Source: Chloroflexota bacterium (GTDB lineage: Bacteria; Chloroflexota; Anaerolineae; Promineifilales; Promineifilaceae). From it: 55,717 nt of DNA. The notes below the pieces were generated by a model. That model worked only from the letters and a program-made list of their open reading frames with translations, was not told the origin of the DNA and made no database searches. Below, in pieces: positions 37,094 to 46,272 of this stretch (within the stretch, counting starts at the first letter, position 1; each line of letters begins with the position of its first letter). The position numbers and the translations under genes were made by a program. The stretch is from contig PDQY01000102.1 in the NCBI GenBank assembly GCA_002746795.1, positions 1 to 55,717 of the forward strand. The letters are read 5' to 3'.

Positions 37094-37609
37094 ATGATAG
37101 AAGTTGTTATCGAGAGCATTCGTATCAGTCTCGTCTCTCAACATCGCATTGTACTACTCAAAGAACTGGATAACGAACGTCAACTGCCAATTTGGATAGG
37201 CCCCTGTGAAGCAGATGCTATCACTATTGAATTACAAGATGTCAAAGTAGCTCGTCCAGTCACACATGATTTATTGAAAAACGTCATTGATGAGATGGGT
37301 GGCCGTGTCTCCCATGTGCTAATTCGCGCTTTGAATGACGGCGTCTTTTTTGCCAGCCTTTTTGTGGATAAAGATGGTAAACTAACTGAAATAGATTGTC
37401 GTTCTTCTGATGCAATCGCCCTGGCGGTGCGTGTCAAAGTGCCAATTTTTGTGAACGACGACGTGATGGATCAAGCGGGTGTCCTGCCAGAAGCTGATAT
37501 TCAAGAACCAACCACAGCCGAAGTTGAAGCAGATGAGACAGCAGCAGAAGAATTAGATATTTTCTCAGATTTCTTAGATACGCTCGATTTTGATGATTTT
37601 GAAGAATAA
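37094..37609 (+). CDS. Bifunctional nuclease family protein (DUF151)
   Basis: 171 residues. The DUF151 core occupies residues 1-135, with LPIWIGPCEADAITIELQDV, RPVTHDLLKNVIDEMGG and ITEIDCRSSDAIALAVR-like text (EIDCRSSDAIALAVRVKVPI). Related plant and bacterial proteins have RNase/DNase activity, but biochemical roles in bacteria are unclear. An acidic tail of about 35 residues (EVEADETAAEELDIFSDFLD) is separate from the core. A structured leader precedes it and dnaB follows by 130 nt. Confidence 0.9.
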   Translation: MIEVVIESIRISLVSQHRIVLLKELDNERQLPIWIGPCEADAITIELQDVKVARPVTHDLLKNVIDEMGGRVSHVLIRALNDGVFFASLFVDKDGKLTEIDCRSSDAIALAVRVKVPIFVNDDVMDQAGVLPEADIQEPTTAEVEADETAAEELDIFSDFLDTLDFDDFEE

Positions 37610-37739
37610 CACATAGATGAATTTTCTATAGCCGGGCAAATACCTACAAAAAATGTGTCGTATAACGTGAAACATGAGTCCCTTATGTTTCACGTTTTCT
37701 ATTTTGAACTGAGTTACTTCCCGGAAATTTTAGCCAACC

Positions 37740-39623
37740 ATGAGCGAAACAATAGACCGTCTTCCTCCCCACAGTTTAGAAGCAGAAGAAGCTATTCTTG
37801 GCTCCCTGCTCATTGATCCAGATGCCATTTTTGAAGTAAACAGCTTTTTACGTCCGGGGGCGTTTTACCGCGTGCAAAACCAATGGATTTACGAAGCCAT
37901 TTTGGGTTTGAGTGAACGCCGTGAGCCGATTGACCTCATTACACTCACCGAAGAGCTGCGCCGTCGGGAGCAGCTTGAGGAAGTGGGTGGAGAAGCCTAC
38001 ATCATCGGCCTCATCAACATGGTGCCCACCGCCATCAATGCACGCAGCTACGGGCGTGTTGTAGAAGCGGCCTCCATTCGGCGTAAACTTGTCTCTGCCG
38101 CCAGCGATATTGCCAATCTGGCTTACAATGAAAAAGAAGACATCAATGTCGTCATTGACCGGGCTGAACAGACGCTCTTTGGCATTAGCGAGGAGCGCAC
38201 CACCCGGGATTTAATTCCCATCCGGCAAATTGCCAGCGAATACCTGGATCGCATCAACGAACTGCGAGAGCGGGGCGACGATTTTGTAGGCATTCCCACG
38301 GGTTTCATCGACCTCGACCGGATTTTGGGTGGCTTGAACAAATCTGACTTGATCATTGTGGCGGCGCGTCCTGGCATGGGAAAGACATCGCTGCAAAATG
38401 CAATGGCGCTGACAGCTGCCAACCAATACGGTAAACGGGTGGCAATGTTTAACCTGGAAATGCCGGGTGAGCAGTTGGTGCAGCGGATGATTGCGGCTGA
38501 AACACGCATCGACTCGCAGCGATTACGGCGCGGACAACTGGCAGAACATGAAATGCCGATTTTCCTGGAGGCGGTGGGGCGTTTGTCGGAAACGCGGGTG
38601 TTTATTGATGATACACCCAATATCACACCCAATCAGCTGCGCACCAAATGTCGGCGTTTGTATGCGGAACATGGCCTCGACTTGATTCTCATTGACTACC
38701 TTCAGCTCATGTCGGCTGAACGCTCGACGAATAATCGGGTCATGGAAATTAGTGAAATTTCTCGCGGGTTGAAAGGGTTAGCGCGGGAATTGAATGTGCC
38801 TGTGTTGGCAGCAGCGCAGTTAAGCCGTGCCGTAGAACAGAGGCAGGATAAACGGCCGTTACTCTCTGACCTCCGTGATTCTGGCTGCTTAACTGGTGAT
38901 ACCCTTGTCCCTTTAGCTGAAACTGGTCAACAAACCCCCATTCGCAATCTAGTCGGAAAATCAGGATTTTCCGTCTGGGCGCTAAATCCTAACACCTATC
39001 AACTCGAACAAGCCACAGTTAGCAAAGCATTTTCTACTGGCGTCAAGCAAACCTATAAAATGAAGACCCAATTAGGGCGTACCATTCGTGCCACGGCAAA
39101 TCATAAATTCTTAACCCCTCACGGGTGGAAACGCCTGGATGAACTCATCATTGGACAACATCTGGCCTTACCTCATTTCGTGCCTGAAAATCAGCCAACT
39201 GAAATCATGACAGAAAGCGTCATTCGCGGCAAGCAAAACATTAGTCAGGAACAGACCTCATGCGTGGGAACGGCCGTTCAGTTACAAGAAAGACAATCGC
39301 TGACAACAAGTGAGGTATGTTGGGCTCCAATCGAATCCATTGAGTTAGATGAAGTGGAAGAAGTCTTCGACCTGACCGTACCTGGTCCTCATAACTTCAT
39401 TGCCAATGACATGATTGTTCATAATTCCATTGAACAAGACGCCGACATCGTCATGTTCATCTACCGCGATGATTACTACAATCCCGATACCACCGAGCGC
39501 CCCAACATTGCCGAACTCAACATCGCCAAACACAGGAACGGCCCTACTGGCACCGTCGATCTCTATTGGCACGGCAAATTCGCCACCTTCCGCAACCTGC
39601 AACGCCAAGAGATAAATCTGTAA
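37740..39623 (+). CDS. dnaB: Replicative DNA helicase DnaB with mini-intein
   Basis: 5'-3' ring helicase at the replication fork. The precursor is 627 residues; removing the 180-residue intein leaves 447. The N-terminal domain begins LPPHSLEAEEAILGSLLIDP. The motor domain has Walker A AARPGMGKTS (208-217), Walker B LDLILIDYLQLM (around 313-322) and AAQLSRAVEQRQDKRPLLSD. The intein lies between DLRDSG and SIEQDAD in a conserved DNA-binding loop. The C-terminus keeps FIYRDDYYNPDTTERPNIAEL and IAKHRNGPTGTVDLYW. Downstream are a DnaD-domain gene and a loader-like gene. Confidence 0.97.
   Translation: MSETIDRLPPHSLEAEEAILGSLLIDPDAIFEVNSFLRPGAFYRVQNQWIYEAILGLSERREPIDLITLTEELRRREQLEEVGGEAYIIGLINMVPTAINARSYGRVVEAASIRRKLVSAASDIANLAYNEKEDINVVIDRAEQTLFGISEERTTRDLIPIRQIASEYLDRINELRERGDDFVGIPTGFIDLDRILGGLNKSDLIIVAARPGMGKTSLQNAMALTAANQYGKRVAMFNLEMPGEQLVQRMIAAETRIDSQRLRRGQLAEHEMPIFLEAVGRLSETRVFIDDTPNITPNQLRTKCRRLYAEHGLDLILIDYLQLMSAERSTNNRVMEISEISRGLKGLARELNVPVLAAAQLSRAVEQRQDKRPLLSDLRDSGCLTGDTLVPLAETGQQTPIRNLVGKSGFSVWALNPNTYQLEQATVSKAFSTGVKQTYKMKTQLGRTIRATANHKFLTPHGWKRLDELIIGQHLALPHFVPENQPTEIMTESVIRGKQNISQEQTSCVGTAVQLQERQSLTTSEVCWAPIESIELDEVEEVFDLTVPGPHNFIANDMIVHNSIEQDADIVMFIYRDDYYNPDTTERPNIAELNIAKHRNGPTGTVDLYWHGKFATFRNLQRQEINL
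38886..39425 (+). other. DnaB mini-intein (180 aa), no endonuclease
   Basis: Starts at Cys 383 (RDSG/CLTGDTLV) and ends with PHNFIANDMIVHN before Ser. Block B is ATANHKFLTPHGWKRLDEL. It resembles the Synechocystis DnaB intein and occupies the same insertion site. No LAGLIDADG motif is present; a roughly 50-residue linker replaces it. One AACGGCCGTT lies in that linker, read as GTAVQ. Confidence 0.95.
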
Positions 39624-39764
39624 ACCGTAAGCCGTGAACCGTAATTTGATTGGTTCCTTATCCTGTTTTCTCCGTCCTGGCTGGTCACTCAGGTGTCAAT
39701 TATATCGAGAACGGGGCATGATCCTCATTGACAATTGACCATTAACCATTGACAATTAACCCTT

Positions 39765-40472
39765 ATGAAAGGCTTCTCCGGTTTCCCCGATGGCAAAATG
39801 CGCCTGACCCAGGTGCCTAATCCTTTTTTCAGCGACCTGCTGCCCATCATCGACAACATAGCAGAGCTAAAAGTAACCCTCTATGCCTTTTGGGCACTGT
39901 CGCAAAAAGAAGGCAAAGTGCGCTTCCTGCGCCTGGCTGACTTCCTCCACGACACCGAATTCATCAAAGGGCTGGCACCAACGATGAATTTAGCCACCGA
40001 AGCCATGATGGATGGCATCGAGCGAGCAGTGGCACGAGGCACTTTTTTGCACATCAACATAGAAAGTGCCGATGGCAAAATGGACGTTTACTTTCTAAAC
40101 ACCGAAAAAGGGCGGGCAGCGGTCGAGGGCATTACAAAAGGAGAATGGCGTCCCAATCCAGACGATGATCAGCCGATTAGCCTTTTGGTAGAGCGCCCCA
40201 ATATTTTTGTGCTTTACGAGCAAAATATCGGTCCCCTCACACCACTCATCGCCGACGAACTCCGTGACGCCGAACAAACCTATCCCATGCGCTGGATCGA
40301 AGAAGCCATCGATTTAGCAGTGCAAAACAATGTGCGAAAATGGCGCTACATTCTAAGCATCTTAGAACGTTGGCGCCAAGAAGGAAAAGACGATGGAACA
40401 GGCCGCCGAGATTCTCAAAAAGATAGCCGCCAATCAATCCCACATGAATACAGAGACATCATCAAACGCTGA
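39765..40472 (+). CDS. DnaD-domain replication protein
   Basis: 235 residues. The N-terminal winged-helix-like part contains QVPNPFFSDLLPIIDNIAELK. The C-terminal DnaD/DnaB2 domain has YEQNIGPLTPLIADELRDAE and WIEEAIDLAVQNNVRKWRYI followed by LERW, the family consensus. DnaD-type proteins help load the replicative helicase and remodel DNA at origins in Firmicutes. Its place between dnaB and an AAA+ loader-like gene fits that job. The next gene starts inside its last 80 nt. Confidence 0.88.
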   Translation: MKGFSGFPDGKMRLTQVPNPFFSDLLPIIDNIAELKVTLYAFWALSQKEGKVRFLRLADFLHDTEFIKGLAPTMNLATEAMMDGIERAVARGTFLHINIESADGKMDVYFLNTEKGRAAVEGITKGEWRPNPDDDQPISLLVERPNIFVLYEQNIGPLTPLIADELRDAEQTYPMRWIEEAIDLAVQNNVRKWRYILSILERWRQEGKDDGTGRRDSQKDSRQSIPHEYRDIIKR

Positions 40473-41808
40473 TTTAAACGCCGAATATGGCGACGACAAC
40501 GCTGGGTTAGGCCAGGCTGATTGTCCCCACTGCGGCGGGCTTGGTTACGTCATTCCAGATGTGCCGCCGATCCATCCCAGTTTTGGGCGAGCCCAAACTT
40601 GCGTTTGTCGCATCGCCGAAGAGGAAATGAACCGGCAAGATAATTTGCAGCGCATGAGCCAGCTGGGATTGCTTAAGGCTTGCACGTTTGAAGCATTTCT
40701 CCCCGAGGGACATGGGTTGACACCAGATAAACAACGCAACCTCAAGATAGCGTATGAAACAGCCCAAGATTATGCTAAAAATCCTAAAGGGTGGCTGCTC
40801 CTTAAGGGAGGATATGGGTGTGGCAAAACCCATTTGGCTGCCGCCGTGGCCAATTATCGGTTGAGCTTGGGGCATCCTGTACTCTTTGTGAACACGCCAG
40901 ATTTGCTCGACCATCTGCGCTCCTCATTCAGTCCTGCTTCTGAGGTGACATATGATCAGCGATTTGAGCAGGTACGCAATGCACAACTCCTCATTCTTGA
41001 TGATTTTGGCAGTCACAGTAACACGGAATGGGCACAGGAAAAGCTGTACCAAATCTTCAACCATCGCTACAACGCCCAACTGCCGACCATCATCACGACT
41101 AACGAAGAGTTGGAATCCATCGAGATGCGGGTGCGCTCGCGCATGATGGATCTAAATTTGGTGCGCATTGTAGGCATCACGGCACCAGACTTCCGCCATA
41201 CCGGCGTGGAACAAGAGCAATCTGATTTATCGACATTGAGCTTACACGGGGACCAGACTTTTGAGCGTTTCAATTTGCGCTCCAGAGAACTGCCCAGAGG
41301 ACAAGCCGATAATTTAAATCGTGCCTATGAAACAGCATACGAGTTTGCTCAGGAACCGGCAGATTGGTTGGTTTTTAACAGCGTTGCCTATGGCAATGGC
41401 AAAACGCACCTGGCAGCCGCCATCGCTAATTACGTGGCAGATAAAGGGGAACCTGTTTTATTTGTGGTGGTGCCGGATCTGCTGGATCATCTGCGGGCTT
41501 CGTTTAATCCATCAAGCGGCATTCGTTTAGACAAACGTTTTGATGAAGTCAAGAGAGCGCCTTTGTTGGTTCTTGACGACCTGGGCACGGAAAGTGCCAC
41601 TGCCTGGGCGCGTGAGAAGTTGTATCAATTGTTCAACTATCGCTATGCCGCCCGCTTGCCTACGGTTATCACAACCGCCACGCCGGTGGATGAGATTGAT
41701 CCACGGCTGGCAACACGCATGTTGGATGGCAGCCGCTGTACCTTTTTCTTGATTGAAGCGCCAAGTTATCGTGGTGGCGTAAAGCCGAAGAAGCGGAGAC
41801 GGCGATAG
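40393..41808 (+). CDS. DnaC/IstB-like helicase loader with two tandem AAA+ domains
   Basis: 471 residues. A Cys-rich zinc-like N-terminus (DCPHCGGLGYVIPDVPPIHP then TCVCR) is as in DnaC/DnaI-type loaders. AAA+ domain 1 has Walker A LKGGYGCGKTHLAAA (around 139-147) and Walker B LLILDDFGSH. Domain 2 repeats the fold with a degenerate P-loop NSVAYGNGKTHLAAA (around 330-340) and LLVLDDLGTES. Usual loaders carry one AAA+ domain. AAGGA (40381-40385), seven nt before ATG 40393, supports this start over the ATG at 40444. It overlaps the DnaD gene by 80 nt, implying translational coupling. Confidence 0.9.
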   Translation: MEQAAEILKKIAANQSHMNTETSSNADLNAEYGDDNAGLGQADCPHCGGLGYVIPDVPPIHPSFGRAQTCVCRIAEEEMNRQDNLQRMSQLGLLKACTFEAFLPEGHGLTPDKQRNLKIAYETAQDYAKNPKGWLLLKGGYGCGKTHLAAAVANYRLSLGHPVLFVNTPDLLDHLRSSFSPASEVTYDQRFEQVRNAQLLILDDFGSHSNTEWAQEKLYQIFNHRYNAQLPTIITTNEELESIEMRVRSRMMDLNLVRIVGITAPDFRHTGVEQEQSDLSTLSLHGDQTFERFNLRSRELPRGQADNLNRAYETAYEFAQEPADWLVFNSVAYGNGKTHLAAAIANYVADKGEPVLFVVVPDLLDHLRASFNPSSGIRLDKRFDEVKRAPLLVLDDLGTESATAWAREKLYQLFNYRYAARLPTVITTATPVDEIDPRLATRMLDGSRCTFFLIEAPSYRGGVKPKKRRRR

Positions 41809-41863
41809 GGTTAAGATGAAAGAGCGTAGATTGGGGATGAGCTGTCTTCACGCTTTTGTCTTT

Positions 41864-42403
41864 TTATTTATTGCCAGGGATGGTCAGCACTTGCCCAACG
41901 GAAATGTAGTCGGCGTTGGCGAGATTGTTAGCGGCCATTAGCGTTTCGACGGTGATGTTATATTGTTTGGCGATGGCGGTGAGGGTGTCGCCGCTTTGGA
42001 TGGTGTAGGTTACGGGAGCAGGGGAGGGCTTGACAGGCGCAGCTTCTTCAACTGGTTCACTTGATTCTTGTGAAGTCGTGTCTGTATCGTCTCCTGTGCC
42101 GCTGGCGGCGGCAGGGATGAACACTTCATTTTGTTTGTCTGCCTCATGGCCATAAGAGTCTGGGGCTTCTTCTGTGGGAGCGGTGTCTGCTGGCTCTGGT
42201 TCTTCTAGTTCGGCTGGTGTGGGGGTGTTGAAATCTCCCATAATCGCAGGAACGACCCGGCCAAAAATGAATGGACGCAGCAGGGCAATGACGAGTATTG
42301 TGCCTAGCATGATGGCAGCCAGGATGCCAAAAAATAACCATTGATGCCGTTGTTCGGCAGCAGGATTGTTGTCGGTGTTTGTTTGTGCTTCACCAGCCAT
42401 CAT
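41864..42403 (-). CDS. Single-TM LysM protein
   Basis: 179 residues. A membrane helix at about residues 22-48 (FFGILAAIMLGTILVIALL) is followed by an acidic Pro/Glu linker and one C-terminal LysM module, TYTIQSGDTLTAIAKQYNIT with LMAANNLANADYISVGQVLT. It should sit on the membrane with the LysM outside, binding wall glycan. Transcribed in the same direction as pgeF, 76 nt downstream of it. Confidence 0.88.
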   Translation of the reverse strand: MMAGEAQTNTDNNPAAEQRHQWLFFGILAAIMLGTILVIALLRPFIFGRVVPAIMGDFNTPTPAELEEPEPADTAPTEEAPDSYGHEADKQNEVFIPAAASGTGDDTDTTSQESSEPVEEAAPVKPSPAPVTYTIQSGDTLTAIAKQYNITVETLMAANNLANADYISVGQVLTIPGNK

Positions 42404-42479
42404 AAACCTCCTGAAATGATTCCTTCGCTTGAACTAGACATAATTATAGCGGAAAAGGAACAGGAGTAAAAGGCAAAAA

Positions 42480-43298
42480 TCAAACGGCTGACGGCTGAAG
42501 GATGAAGATGGTGCCGAAACGCCCTGTTTGGCCTCTTTCGGCGCGGTGAGAGAAGAAAAGATCGGTGCGGCAGGCTGTGCAAAGACGGGAAAGCTCGATG
42601 TGTTGTACGCCTGCTTGGGCAAGATGGCGACGGTTGGCTTCGGGCATGTCGAAATGGGAGCCGCCGCCGCTGGAAAACGGCCGTTTCCCCCCTACTGGCT
42701 CCACAAACAGACGATCTGCATCAGCCAAGGATTCATGAACGGCCGTTATCACCTGGTCGCCTACCTCATAACAACAGGGGCCAATACACGGGCCGATACC
42801 GGCAATCAGGTTCGGAGGCTGGCTGCCAAAGGCTTGTTGCATAGCTCGCACTAACGCGCCTGGTAAATCTTTCACCGTCCCTTGCCAGCCAGCATGTCCC
42901 AGGCCAATGGCGTGATTCTGTGGATCGTAAAGGAAGATGGGCGTGCAGTCGGCGTAGTTCATGGTTAAGGCACAGCCCGGTTCATTGGTGATGATGCCAT
43001 CAACGCTGGGTATCCAAGTGCCGTTGTTGGCTTGGGTGACTACCGCCACGTCATTGCCATGCACCAGATGAGCATGGACTACCGTGTCTGTATCACGCCC
43101 ATAAATGCCATAGGCGCGTCGTCTGTTGGCGTAGACGTTGTCATGATCATCTGGCACCGACACACTCAAATTGAGTGAGGCAAACGGAGCCGGACTGACA
43201 CCGCCCTGACGGGAAAAAACAGCGTGTTGCAAACGGCCGTTTTCTGGCAAACTTTCAAAGCGAAATAAAGGAATACCATTTTGTTGGTCTGAAAGCAT
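42480..43298 (-). CDS. pgeF: YfiH/LACC1-family purine nucleoside phosphorylase
   Basis: 272 residues. The family (once called polyphenol oxidase) includes purine nucleoside phosphorylase/adenosine deaminase activity and, in PgeF, removal of mis-incorporated L-Ser from wall precursors. Metal/active-site motifs are present: VHAHLVHGNDVAVV, NYADCTPIFLYDP, GLGHAGWQGTVKDL and GIGPCIGPCCYEVGDQV. No signal peptide. It contains three copies of AACGGCCGTT, the densest in the window. Divergent from ftsK. Confidence 0.92.
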   Translation of the reverse strand: MLSDQQNGIPLFRFESLPENGRLQHAVFSRQGGVSPAPFASLNLSVSVPDDHDNVYANRRRAYGIYGRDTDTVVHAHLVHGNDVAVVTQANNGTWIPSVDGIITNEPGCALTMNYADCTPIFLYDPQNHAIGLGHAGWQGTVKDLPGALVRAMQQAFGSQPPNLIAGIGPCIGPCCYEVGDQVITAVHESLADADRLFVEPVGGKRPFSSGGGSHFDMPEANRRHLAQAGVQHIELSRLCTACRTDLFFSHRAERGQTGRFGTIFILQPSAV

Positions 43299-43356
43299 AA
43301 AAAACCTCGCCTCCTGGTGTTATCTTACCATAATGTCTGCATCGTGCCTTTTTGTA

Positions 43357-43365
43357 TGCTATAAT
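43357..43365 (+). promoter_or_regulatory. Extended -10 promoter of ftsK
   Basis: TGC-TATAAT at 43357-43365, 29 nt before the ATG. No clear -35 is needed with an extended -10. Confidence 0.55.
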
Positions 43366-43394
43366 GCACAGGAACATTTGAGCTATGATTTAAA

Positions 43395-46214
43395 ATGACG
43401 AAAAAGAAATCCACTTCTACCACCGGTTCCACACGGAAAACGTTTGCCTCTGGGTCAAAGACCACGACAAGCAAGAAACAAACGACCACACGCAAGAAAA
43501 AGGTAAACGCACGCGCTAAAACTACGCGCGGCGCTGTCCGTTCTAAACGCAAACCTGCTACACGCAGCACCACAAAAAAGAGAAAACCAACCCGTTCCCG
43601 CAAAAAGACAACAACGAGAAAAAAGTCGGGGGTTAGCTTAAACGTTCCTCAAAAAGCGTTGATTTCTGGCATCATCATCCTTTTCTTGACGGCACTGCTT
43701 GTCCTTAGCCTACTTTCCCCTAACCAGGGCACGTTGACCTCGAATCTAGCTGATTTGATATGGCAAGGGTTTGGTTGGGGTGGTGTGATGATCCCCATCA
43801 TCACCGGTGTCATGAGTGTTTATTTGGTTTTGTGGGGTATGGAAGATCCGCCCCGCATCCCAGGCTATCGCGCCTTGGGTTTTGGCTTATTTTTTATTGC
43901 CTTTACTGCCTTTGCCTCTCTAGCTCAAGTTCTGCGCAATAATGGTCTCAATGATTATGCGGCTGTGGCGAAAGCTGAAACTGGCGGCGGTTATTTTGGT
44001 GGCTTTATTAGCGATGTGCTGACCCGGGCAATTGGGACGCCAGGGGCTATTCTCACCCTGGTGATCGTGGCCGGCATCGGTGCTGTTCTCTTTTTTGGCG
44101 TCACGCGCAGCGACATGGCCAACCTTATTCAGGCTATGCTGGCCTTTAACTTCCAGCGAGAAACAGAAGCAGTGCCAGAGCGGGATATTCCTATCAACAC
44201 GGGGCGGGGACGCAGCGGGACATTGCGGCGTTCTAGCCGTAGAAAGCAGAAGCCTGAACAACTGCTGCTGCCGGAACCAGAAACGGCCGTTTCTGCGAAG
44301 TCAAGCCGAGCCGTACCAGAAGAGCCAGACCCACCACCGCCTCCAGAATCAAAACCGAAACGAGGACGACGGGGACGAAAAAAGAAGGAAGATAGGGCAC
44401 CCGCCTTACCACCAACCAGGGAAACACCCGTTTTCGTGGGGGGGATGAATGCGCAAGCGCGGAACTGGGTTGTGCCATCTTTAGCTGAGATGCTAGAACA
44501 AGGCAATGATCAAGATACCAGCGATGTCATGATTCGGGAGCAGGTGGAAATCATTGAGCATACCCTGGAAAGTTTTGGCGCACCAGCGACCGTGGTGGAA
44601 ATCAACCAAGGGCCGACCATCACCCAGTTCGGCGTTGAGCCAAACTATCTGGAAATGCGCAGTGGCAAGCGCACAAAGGTGAAAGTGGGCAAAATAGCCG
44701 GTTTGGCAGATGACCTGGCCTTGGCGCTACATGCACGGTCAATCCGCATCCAGGCTCCTGTGCCGGGCAAAGGCTTTGTGGGCATTGAAGTGCCAAACAC
44801 GGCCAAGACGCTGGTGTCTCTGCGGGATGTGATGGAATCTGATTCATTCCAGAAGATTGCCAAGAAATCACCATTGGCCATTGGCTTAGGCCAGGACGTG
44901 GCGGGCAATCCCATTTCGGCAGATTTGGCGGCGATGCCCCACTTGTTGATTGCCGGTACCACTGGTTCGGGTAAATCTGTGTGTGTGAATGGCATTATCG
45001 CTTGTTTGCTGCTGCAAAATTCTCCAGACGATTTGAAGTTGGTCATGGTCGATCCTAAACGGGTAGAGCTGACGGGATACAATGGCATTCCCCATTTGGC
45101 TGCTCCGGTGGTGGTGGACATGGATCGGGTGATTGGCACCCTGCAATGGGCGATGCGTGAGATGGACGGCCGTTACAAGATGTTTTCGGAGATTGGCGCC
45201 CGCAATATCACTGATTACAACAAGAAAATTCGCAAACGAGAAGATGTGTCGAAAATGCCCTACATCGTCATCATTATCGACGAGTTGGCAGATTTGATGA
45301 TGCTTTCTCCAGAAGATACGGAGCGCGGCATTACCCGTCTGGCGCAGATGGCACGAGCCACTGGCATTCACATGATCATTGCTACTCAGCGCCCATCGGT
45401 TGATGTGGTGACTGGTTTGATTAAAGCCAATTTTCCTGCCCGCGTTGCCTTTGCCGTTGCTTCCAGCACCGACAGCCGCGTCATTTTGGACAGCACTGGG
45501 GCGGAGCGGCTTCTTGGTCAAGGCGATATGCTGTTCCAAAGTCCTGACGCGGCGGCTCCAGCCCGTTTGCAGGGTTGCTTTGTCAGCGATGGCGAGTTAA
45601 GCAAGTTGATTGCCTATTGGCAACGCGCCCGCCGATTTAGCACGGTGCCGGTGGCAGAGGCAGCAATTCCCAAGGTTGAGCCAAGAACATGGCCAGCCCA
45701 CGGCCGTATGCCAACACCAACATCACCAGAAACGGCCGTTCCTGCCCCCAAGGACAAACCTGCCCAGGAAACGAAGCGGAAGAAACCACTTGCCACCGCC
45801 CCGGTGCCACTGCCTGAAGAACCGGTGTTGGGTGACACAGTCGCTCTAGAACCGGAGGCGCCAACCCAACCCTTGGCTGTGGCTCCGTCACTGTCTGCTT
45901 CTCCGCAGCGCCCCTTGCTCGAAGAACTCCAGGCGATGGAGGAGGAAAATAAGCGTAAACAACAGTTTGAAGATGAGTTGATGTCTGATGCTATTGCGCT
46001 GGTGCGTCAGCTTAACAAAGCTTCCACGTCGCTCCTCCAGCGTCGTTTTCGCATTGGCTATACCCGTGCTGCCCGCATGATTGATGCCATGGAAGATATG
46101 AATATCATTGGGCCGCCAACGGGCACGAGCAAAGCACGCAAAGTCATGCCCTGGCAAGATGACGACAGCGACGAAGTTGAATCTGAAATTGTAAATGAAG
46201 GAGAACAGCAGTGA
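43395..46214 (+). CDS. ftsK: DNA translocase FtsK/SpoIIIE
   Basis: 939 residues. Residues 1-75 are a basic Lys/Arg/Thr/Ser tract with many KK and TTRKK steps. Membrane helices follow from about 85 to 245, then a Pro/Glu linker and the motor domain: Walker A GTTGSGKSV (around 521-529), VDPKRVELTGYNGIPHL and IIDELADLMM. The gamma domain at the end (LLQRRFRIGYTRAARMIDAM) should recognise polar DNA sequences. It pumps chromosome DNA through the septum. Motif GVEPNYLEMRSGKRTKVKV in the alpha-like part is normal. Unusual is the H1-like N-terminus. Confidence 0.96.
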   Translation: MTKKKSTSTTGSTRKTFASGSKTTTSKKQTTTRKKKVNARAKTTRGAVRSKRKPATRSTTKKRKPTRSRKKTTTRKKSGVSLNVPQKALISGIIILFLTALLVLSLLSPNQGTLTSNLADLIWQGFGWGGVMIPIITGVMSVYLVLWGMEDPPRIPGYRALGFGLFFIAFTAFASLAQVLRNNGLNDYAAVAKAETGGGYFGGFISDVLTRAIGTPGAILTLVIVAGIGAVLFFGVTRSDMANLIQAMLAFNFQRETEAVPERDIPINTGRGRSGTLRRSSRRKQKPEQLLLPEPETAVSAKSSRAVPEEPDPPPPPESKPKRGRRGRKKKEDRAPALPPTRETPVFVGGMNAQARNWVVPSLAEMLEQGNDQDTSDVMIREQVEIIEHTLESFGAPATVVEINQGPTITQFGVEPNYLEMRSGKRTKVKVGKIAGLADDLALALHARSIRIQAPVPGKGFVGIEVPNTAKTLVSLRDVMESDSFQKIAKKSPLAIGLGQDVAGNPISADLAAMPHLLIAGTTGSGKSVCVNGIIACLLLQNSPDDLKLVMVDPKRVELTGYNGIPHLAAPVVVDMDRVIGTLQWAMREMDGRYKMFSEIGARNITDYNKKIRKREDVSKMPYIVIIIDELADLMMLSPEDTERGITRLAQMARATGIHMIIATQRPSVDVVTGLIKANFPARVAFAVASSTDSRVILDSTGAERLLGQGDMLFQSPDAAAPARLQGCFVSDGELSKLIAYWQRARRFSTVPVAEAAIPKVEPRTWPAHGRMPTPTSPETAVPAPKDKPAQETKRKKPLATAPVPLPEEPVLGDTVALEPEAPTQPLAVAPSLSASPQRPLLEELQAMEEENKRKQQFEDELMSDAIALVRQLNKASTSLLQRRFRIGYTRAARMIDAMEDMNIIGPPTGTSKARKVMPWQDDDSDEVESEIVNEGEQQ

Positions 46215-46272
46215 ACAGGGGTCTGAGACCCGTGTCTCGTAAACCGGATTACGGATTACCGCTTACTGTACA

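Noticed and set aside
37094..37609. DUF151 gene as part of a toxin-antitoxin pair
   Set aside because: There is no small partner gene; it has its own structured leader and is followed by dnaB.
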